This document shows, in pieces, positions 58,657 through 64,000 of a stretch of 64,000 bases of DNA (the first letter of the stretch is position 1; every line of letters starts with the position of its first letter). Under the pieces are notes generated by a model. The model was not told where the DNA came from. It ran no database searches and saw only the letters and a program-made list of their open reading frames with translations. The translations under genes and the position numbers were made by a program. This DNA comes from an uncultured Ruminococcus sp. (lineage in GTDB: Bacteria > Bacillota > Clostridia > Oscillospirales > Ruminococcaceae), in NCBI GenBank assembly GCA_947627275.1, contig CANQVK010000001.1, positions 1 to 64,000 on the forward strand. The letters run 5' to 3'.

Positions 58657-61581
58657 ATGGCAAATAGTTATTCTCTCGGAATTGATGTCGGTTCTACTAC
58701 CGTTAAAACGGTTATTGCCGATATTTCCAAAAATATTATATATTCGCGTTATCAGCGGCATTTCTCAAAGGTCAGGGAAACGGTCGCAGAACAGCTTATT
58801 CTTATCAGGGACGCTTTTCCCAACGAGGAATTTTCCGTATGTATTACAGGCTCGGCAGGCCTTGGACTTGCAAATTCCGCAGGACTTCCCTTTGTGCAGG
58901 AGGTTCACGCAGCGTTTCTTGCGGTAAGGGAAAAAGTCCCCGACGCCGACGCTGTAATCGAGCTTGGCGGCGAGGACGCTAAAATAATTTTCCTTACAGG
59001 CGGCGTTGAACAGCGTATGAACGGCTCGTGCGCAGGCGGAACAGGCGCTTTTATCGACCAGATGGCGACGCTCCTCGGTATCACAGCCGATCAGTTGGAC
59101 GAACTCTCCCTGAAAGCACAGAAAACTTATCCTATAGCGTCACGCTGCGGAGTTTTCGCAAAATCGGACGTTCAGCCGCTGCTCAATCAGGGAGCTATGC
59201 GTGAGGACGTTGCCGCAAGCATCTTTCAGGCTGTTGTCGATCAGACTGTTTCGGGACTTGCTCAGGGACGCACTATCGAAGGAAAAGTGCTGTTTTTGGG
59301 CGGTCCTCTGCATTTTCTTAAGGGACTGAAAAAAGCTTTCGTGAAAACGCTCGGACTTGACGAGAGCAATGCGGTCTTTCCCGAGGACGGACCTGTTTTT
59401 GTGGCTTACGGCTGCGCTCTCCATGCAGCTCAGCTCGGAGAACGCCTTACCACAGACGAGCTTATTTCAAAGGTGAAAAACGCCCGAGCCGCCGACAATA
59501 TCATTACCGGCGAACCGCTGTTCTCCTCAAAAGCCGAGTATGACGAGTTCGTTGAACGACACAAGAAATTCGATCTGGGCTATGCGGATATACGTACATA
59601 CGAGGGCGACGCGTACCTTGGGATCGACGCTGGCTCTACCACGACTAAGCTTGTGCTTATCACGGACGACGGACGTATCCTCTACCACCACTATTCCTCC
59701 AATCAGGGGCAGCCCCTCGATAAGATAGCCGCTCAGGTAAAAATAATACGCGAGACGATGAACCCGAATATCACAATAAAAGGCTCGGCTGTCACAGGCT
59801 ACGGCGAGGATCTTATTATGGCGGGGCTATCCGTTGATTTCGGAATTGTCGAGACTGTTGCGCACTTCAAAGCGGCGTCATATTTCTGTCCCGAGGTCGA
59901 TTTCATTATCGACATAGGCGGACAAGACATCAAGTGCTTTAAAATAAAAAATCACAGCATTGACAGCATTATGCTGAACGAAGCATGCTCTTCAGGCTGC
60001 GGCTCGTTCATACAGACCTTTGCAATGGCTCTCGGGTACGATATTGCCGAGTTTTCCCGTCTCGGACTGTTTGCCGAGCATCCCGTTGACCTCGGCTCGA
60101 GATGTACCGTATTCATGAACAGCTCGGTAAAGCAGGCTCAGAAGGACGGCGCTACCGTTGAGGATATTTCAGCCGGATTGTCCTCCTCGATAATCAAAAA
60201 TGCCATTTATAAGGTAATTCGCGCAAATTCCCCCGATGAACTGGGAAAAAATATTGTTGTTCAGGGCGGAACGTTCCTCAATGACGCCGTACTCCGTTCA
60301 TTTGAAAAGGAACTGGGCAGAAACGTTATACGTCCTGCCGTTTCGGGACTTATGGGAGCGTTCGGATGCGCTCTGTACGCAAAGGAACGTTCGGAGGGGA
60401 CGTCCAAGCTCATTTCCCTTGAAGAACTCGAGAGCTTTTCGTACACCTCAAGATCGGCAAAATGCGGAGGCTGTACGGCAAACTGTCAGCTTAATATAAT
60501 CAATTTCGGCAAGGGCAGGAACTTTATTTCGGGCAACCGCTGCGAAAAAGGCAGCGGCAAGGCGAAAACAAACAAAGTTCCCAATCTCTATGAATATAAA
60601 TACAACAGCGTTCTTGCCCTTAAAACCGCTGAGCAGCCGAAATGTCCGATAGGCAGAGTGGGTCTGCCCCTTGCGCTCAGCTTTTACGAGCAGCTTCCGT
60701 TCTGGCACGCTTTCTTTACGGAGCTTGGCTTTGAAACGGTTATAAGCGATGAAAGCTCCCGTGATATGTACTATCTCGGACAGCATACGATACCCTCTGA
60801 TACCGTGTGCTATCCGGCGAAGCTTACTCACGGCCATGTTGAAAACCTTCTCGATAAGGGCGTTGATTTCATTTTCTATCCGTGTATGAGCTACAATATC
60901 TACGAGGGAGACAGCGATAACCACTTCAACTGCCCTGTCGTAGCGTATTATCCCGAGCTTCTGACGGCAAACAATCCTCGATTGAACGGAGAAAATTTCC
61001 GCCACCCGTATATGGACATCAACAGCCGGAAGAACGTTATTCGGGTTATGAAGCAAACCTTAAAGCATTACAATATAAACGGCAAGATCGCAGCCGCCGT
61101 GGATAAGGCTTATGAAGCGTACTATGGTCATCAGGCGGATATTTCCCGAAAGGCTGCGGAAATAATCGCTCAGGCGCGTGCGGAAAAGCGTAAGATAATC
61201 GTACTTGCAGGACGTCCCTACCATATCGACCGTGAAATAAACCACGGCATTCACAAGCTTATTACAAGTCTCGGAATGGCTGTAGTAACCGAGGACAGCG
61301 TGGCGCAGCTCGCCCATACTCCGAAGCTGGGCGTTCTTAACCAATGGACGTACCATTCAAGACTTTACCGCGCGGCTAAGTACGTGACGACGCAGCCGGA
61401 TATGCAGCTTATTCAGCTCGTTTCATTCGGCTGCGGCATAGACGCCGTAACCGGCGACGAGGTGCGTAATATCCTCGAAAGCTCCGGAAAACTGTACACT
61501 CAACTTAAAATAGACGAAATAAATAATCTTGGCGCGGCACGAATAAGACTGCGAAGCCTCGCCGCCGCAATGGGCGACTGA
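58657..61581 (+). CDS. 2-hydroxyacyl-CoA dehydratase activase-related protein (double ASKHA)
   Basis: 974 residues with two BadF/HgdC-type ATPase modules: the first (about 1-265) opens LGIDVGSTTVKTVIAD and has GGEDAKI and NGSCAGGTGAF; the second (about 318-580) opens LGIDAGSTTTKLVLI and has DIGGQDIKCFKI and NEACSSGCGSFIQ. A Cys-rich patch (CGGCTANCQLN, about 607-617) and a DUF2229-like region (about 665-900) follow. True activases reduce 2-hydroxyacyl-CoA dehydratases through a 4Fe-4S cluster and ATP; this large fused form is widespread in clostridia but its substrate is unproven. Its likely partner is the 61990 gene, now separated by a palindromic element. Confidence 0.88.
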   Translation: MANSYSLGIDVGSTTVKTVIADISKNIIYSRYQRHFSKVRETVAEQLILIRDAFPNEEFSVCITGSAGLGLANSAGLPFVQEVHAAFLAVREKVPDADAVIELGGEDAKIIFLTGGVEQRMNGSCAGGTGAFIDQMATLLGITADQLDELSLKAQKTYPIASRCGVFAKSDVQPLLNQGAMREDVAASIFQAVVDQTVSGLAQGRTIEGKVLFLGGPLHFLKGLKKAFVKTLGLDESNAVFPEDGPVFVAYGCALHAAQLGERLTTDELISKVKNARAADNIITGEPLFSSKAEYDEFVERHKKFDLGYADIRTYEGDAYLGIDAGSTTTKLVLITDDGRILYHHYSSNQGQPLDKIAAQVKIIRETMNPNITIKGSAVTGYGEDLIMAGLSVDFGIVETVAHFKAASYFCPEVDFIIDIGGQDIKCFKIKNHSIDSIMLNEACSSGCGSFIQTFAMALGYDIAEFSRLGLFAEHPVDLGSRCTVFMNSSVKQAQKDGATVEDISAGLSSSIIKNAIYKVIRANSPDELGKNIVVQGGTFLNDAVLRSFEKELGRNVIRPAVSGLMGAFGCALYAKERSEGTSKLISLEELESFSYTSRSAKCGGCTANCQLNIINFGKGRNFISGNRCEKGSGKAKTNKVPNLYEYKYNSVLALKTAEQPKCPIGRVGLPLALSFYEQLPFWHAFFTELGFETVISDESSRDMYYLGQHTIPSDTVCYPAKLTHGHVENLLDKGVDFIFYPCMSYNIYEGDSDNHFNCPVVAYYPELLTANNPRLNGENFRHPYMDINSRKNVIRVMKQTLKHYNINGKIAAAVDKAYEAYYGHQADISRKAAEIIAQARAEKRKIIVLAGRPYHIDREINHGIHKLITSLGMAVVTEDSVAQLAHTPKLGVLNQWTYHSRLYRAAKYVTTQPDMQLIQLVSFGCGIDAVTGDEVRNILESSGKLYTQLKIDEINNLGAARIRLRSLAAAMGD

Positions 61582-61685
61582 TAAGTCACGCAAATCTATT
61601 TTTAAATTTATGACAGTGAACTTATGTCAGGGGACGCTGTCTCTTTTGAAACCGAATTTTCAGATTTATCTGTCCATTAATGGCT

Positions 61686-61976
61686 CACTATCCACAACTT
61701 AAGGAAGTATTTTTCTTTGTAGGGACACGGCGTGCCGTGTCCTTAATAAGGGAACGCCCTCTCTTGCAGGGCGTTCCCTCTCCAAAAACAGTTCTATGAA
61801 CTGGTTTTGGATTCACCCTTTTCGGAGCGCTTAAACGCTTTGTGGGACGCTGTCCCACACCCTGCCAGAGGCGCTGCCTCTGGACTCCGCCAAAGGGACA
61901 CCGTCCCTTTGGAATCCCGATGTTAGTTTTCTTAAGTTGTTGGAACGATAAGCCAAAGTCCCCCGGCATAATCTTA
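61686..61976. mobile_element. Long MITE-B variant between activase and dehydratase-like genes
   Basis: Left end CACTATCCACAACTTAAG (61686-61703) is intact; the right end is degraded (CTTAAGTTGTTGGAACG at 61931-61947, then GATAAGCCAAAGTCCCC up to about 61976). The interior shares a chain of hairpins with 5954-6309: GGACACGGC/GCCGTGTCC (61723-61742), GGGAACGCCC, the CCAGAGGC/GCCTCTGG stem and AAAGGGAC/GTCCCTTT. It fills most of the 61582-61989 gap. Confidence 0.8.
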
Positions 61977-61989
61977 TAAGGAGGTTATT

Positions 61990-63219
61990 ATGGCGGAATA
62001 CGCAAAATTTACCGAAGAAATGATACATACTCATACTATACTTGTGCCGGATATGCTACCGATACATTTCAAGCTTCTTATCGCTATCTTTGAAAGCAAG
62101 GGCTATCATATGGAGCTGCTTCAGAACGACTCGAGAGCCGTTGTTGACGAGGGACTGAAAAATGTCCACAACGATGCCTGTTACCCTGCTCTGCTCGTTA
62201 TCGGACAGTTCATGGACGCTCTCAAAAGCGGCAGATACGACCCCGATAAAACAGCTTTGCTTATTACTCAGACAGGCGGCGGCTGCCGCGCGTCCAACTA
62301 TATACATCTGCTCAGAAAGGCGGTAAACAGGAATTTTCCGCAGGTTCCCGTAGTTTCTCTCAATTTCAGCGGACTTGAAAAGGACAGCGGCTTCAAAATA
62401 ACTGCTTCAATGTTTTTCAAGATGATGTATGCGGTCCTTTACGGCGATCTGCTCATGACATGCTATAACAAGTGCCGTGCATACGAGGTCAGAAAGGGCG
62501 AGTCCAAAGCCGTCCTCGATAAGTGGCAGGACGCCCTCGGGGAGATATTCCGTACGGGCAGCGGCAGATATACTCACACAAAGCAGCTTTACACGGAAAT
62601 ACTGAACGACTTCGGCGCAATAAAGCTTTCAGATGAAAAAAAGATCAAGGTTGGCATAGTCGGTGAAATTTATGTAAAATATTCGCCTCTTGCGAACAAT
62701 CACCTTGAGGATTTCCTGATCTCCGAGGGCTGCGAGCCTGTTGTGCCGTCGCTTCTTGAATTTGTAATGTACTGTGCGGCAGGAACTTTCAATGACGCAA
62801 AGCTGTATGACAGCAAAACGCTCAGCTCCGCCGTGTTTAAACTCGGCTACAAGCTCATTTATTCCAAGCAGAAAGAGCTTATCAAGGTCATGAAGAAGAA
62901 CGGCAAATTCGAGCCGCTCCATGATTTCGAGCATCTCCGCAGGCTGGCTGACAAGTACATAAATCAGGGCGTCGTTATGGGCGAGGGCTGGCTTATCCCT
63001 GCTGAAATGGCAGCGCTGGCGCAGTCGGACGTGGAAAATATAATATGCGCTCAGCCGTTCGGATGTCTGCCTAACCATATCGTGGCTAAGGGAATGTCAC
63101 GCGCTATAAAGGACGATAATCCCAACGCAAACATTGTCGCTATCGACTACGACCCCGGAGCGACACGGGTCAATCAGGAAAACCGCATCAAGCTTATGCT
63201 TGTAAATGCAAAGCGTTAG
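61990..63219 (+). CDS. 2-hydroxyacyl-CoA dehydratase (HgdB)-like protein
   Basis: 409 residues, related to the dehydratase subunit family that binds a 4Fe-4S cluster and accepts an electron from an activase. Candidate cluster cysteines occur in NDACYPALL, GGGCRASNYIH, CYNKCRAYE and CAQPFGCLPNH. AAGGAGG lies just upstream. It follows the activase-related gene in the same direction; in many clostridia the equivalent segment is fused to the activase as one protein of about 1,400 residues, so this is probably the same system in two chains. The psd gene begins 11 bases after its stop. Confidence 0.87.
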   Translation: MAEYAKFTEEMIHTHTILVPDMLPIHFKLLIAIFESKGYHMELLQNDSRAVVDEGLKNVHNDACYPALLVIGQFMDALKSGRYDPDKTALLITQTGGGCRASNYIHLLRKAVNRNFPQVPVVSLNFSGLEKDSGFKITASMFFKMMYAVLYGDLLMTCYNKCRAYEVRKGESKAVLDKWQDALGEIFRTGSGRYTHTKQLYTEILNDFGAIKLSDEKKIKVGIVGEIYVKYSPLANNHLEDFLISEGCEPVVPSLLEFVMYCAAGTFNDAKLYDSKTLSSAVFKLGYKLIYSKQKELIKVMKKNGKFEPLHDFEHLRRLADKYINQGVVMGEGWLIPAEMAALAQSDVENIICAQPFGCLPNHIVAKGMSRAIKDDNPNANIVAIDYDPGATRVNQENRIKLMLVNAKR

Positions 63220-63230
63220 GAAATCTGATC

Positions 63231-64000
63231 ATGATAAAAGACAGAAACGGCAGGGTGATTCCCGAAAATTCAAGTCAAAGCAGGGTTCTGAGCGTTCTTT
63301 ACGGGACAGTTTTCGGACGGCTTCTGCTGAAAGTCCTCACTCTGCCAATAATATCAAAGCTTTCAGGGAGATTTATGGATTCTCCGCTTTCGATACCGCT
63401 TATAAAGCCGTTTATACGCCGTAACCGCATTGATATGCGGCAGTATCGTGAAAAGAACTACCGAAGCTTCAATGAATTTTTCACACGAAAGATCAGACCC
63501 TCGGCGCGTCCTATCCCGAGCGGAGCGAATGAGCTGATAAGTCCCTGCGATTCAAAGCTAACGGTTTATCCCGTTTCGGAAAAAAGTCTGTTTGAGATAA
63601 AGGGTTCGATGTACAGCGTTGCCGACTTGCTGGAAAATTCGGCTATGGCACAGCGTTACTGCGGCGGACTGTGCATGATCTTCCGTCTTTGCGTGGACGA
63701 TTATCACCGATATTGCTTTATAGACAACGGCGTGAAGTCCGAAAGCGTCTTTATAAAGGGCGAACTGCATACCGTAAATCCGATAGCGCTCGGGCGTTAT
63801 AACATATACAAGCGAAACAGCCGTGAATATACCGTACTTCACACCGAGAATTTCGGGGAAGTTGTTCACGTTGAAGTCGGGGCGATGCTCGTTGGAAAAA
63901 TATGCAACAGGAAGCTGCGCTGTTTCCGCAAGGGCGAGGAAAAGGGAATGTTCAGATACGGCGGTTCGACCGTAGTATTGCTTTTGGAGAAAGACAGGGT
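63231..64000 (+). CDS. psd: Phosphatidylserine decarboxylase (partial, 3' end beyond window)
   Basis: The first 256 codons are open from ATG 63231 to the window edge. The enzyme converts phosphatidylserine to phosphatidylethanolamine at the membrane and self-cleaves to form a pyruvoyl group. It shows SFNEFFTRKIRP (about residues 84-95), SPCDS (about 113-117), VDDYHRYCF with the catalytic His, and YGGSTVVLL, whose GGST is the variant of the LGST cleavage site, close to the end of the visible sequence. It lies 11 bases after the dehydratase-like gene. About the last 25 to 40 residues are expected to be missing. Confidence 0.93.
   Translation, partial: MIKDRNGRVIPENSSQSRVLSVLYGTVFGRLLLKVLTLPIISKLSGRFMDSPLSIPLIKPFIRRNRIDMRQYREKNYRSFNEFFTRKIRPSARPIPSGANELISPCDSKLTVYPVSEKSLFEIKGSMYSVADLLENSAMAQRYCGGLCMIFRLCVDDYHRYCFIDNGVKSESVFIKGELHTVNPIALGRYNIYKRNSREYTVLHTENFGEVVHVEVGAMLVGKICNRKLRCFRKGEEKGMFRYGGSTVVLLLEKDR

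Overview
The window looks like a chromosomal segment of a cellulosome-forming, low-to-mid GC gut Clostridia, most likely Ruminococcus (Oscillospiraceae). The reasons are: four separate proteins ending in type I dockerins; pyruvate phosphate dikinase; a CIRCE-controlled groESL; an HPr with His15 and Ser46; SpoIVB; and Firmicutes-type Shine-Dalgarno sites and promoters (several are TTGACA-17-TATAAT or one base away). The genus is inferred from this gene set, not from an rRNA gene; I found no rRNA, tRNA, CRISPR array or prophage.

Layout. 1-2770: the first codons of an unknown minus-strand gene, then groES-groEL behind a CIRCE operator. 2785-4070: a small cysteine-rich protein and two XRE-type regulators with operator-like repeats. 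4090-6310: a dockerin-bearing SGNH esterase between nested and composite miniature inverted-repeat elements. 6320-8814: a two-component system (minus). 9069-10870: a helical protein of unknown function and a probable structured non-coding RNA of about 390 nt. 10873-17708: ppdK, an XRE regulator divergent from a leucine-rich-repeat dockerin protein, and an HtrA protease. 17798-22256: a dockerin protein with four NPCBM-like repeats and a beta-helix lipoprotein (both minus). 22673-24686: a PhoB/PhoR-like pair. 24759-31357: membrane protein, SpoIVB, HPr, trmD-rimM-hydrolase, a frameshifted membrane protein and purB. 31880-33468: ECF sigma and anti-sigma. 34620-46582: an eight-gene carbohydrate-uptake operon (one large solute-binding fusion protein, two permease pairs, NHL/TPR protein, Yip1 protein, DUF5696 protein, no ATPase). 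46702-52871: an AT-rich orphan gene, a small membrane protein, glyS, birA, a flippase and deoD. 53234-56455: carB. 56680-58271: a small protein resembling a nitrile-hydratase-type leader, and an M23/SH3/dockerin protein. 58657-64000: a 2-hydroxyacyl-CoA dehydratase activase, its dehydratase-like partner, and the start of psd.

Three features stand out. (1) Two families of non-autonomous palindromic elements fill most intergenic gaps. Family A is 93 bp in its standard form and ends in TATA; family B carries 18-bp CACTATCCACAACTTAAG-like ends, makes 10-bp target duplications, and carries a private perfect inverted repeat in each complete or nearly complete short copy. They nest in each other in both orders. 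(2) A transcript at about 10211-10600 has a good promoter, many stems and a strong terminator but no convincing ORF. (3) The 34620-46582 operon is a coherent and unusual transport/sensing system.

Functionally the window combines housekeeping genes (protein folding, tRNA modification, purine and pyrimidine metabolism, pyruvate/PEP conversion) with the extracellular carbohydrate lifestyle of a cellulosomal bacterium: dockerin proteins, a pectin-binding-like lipoprotein, an oligosaccharide importer, and envelope sensors that could coordinate them.
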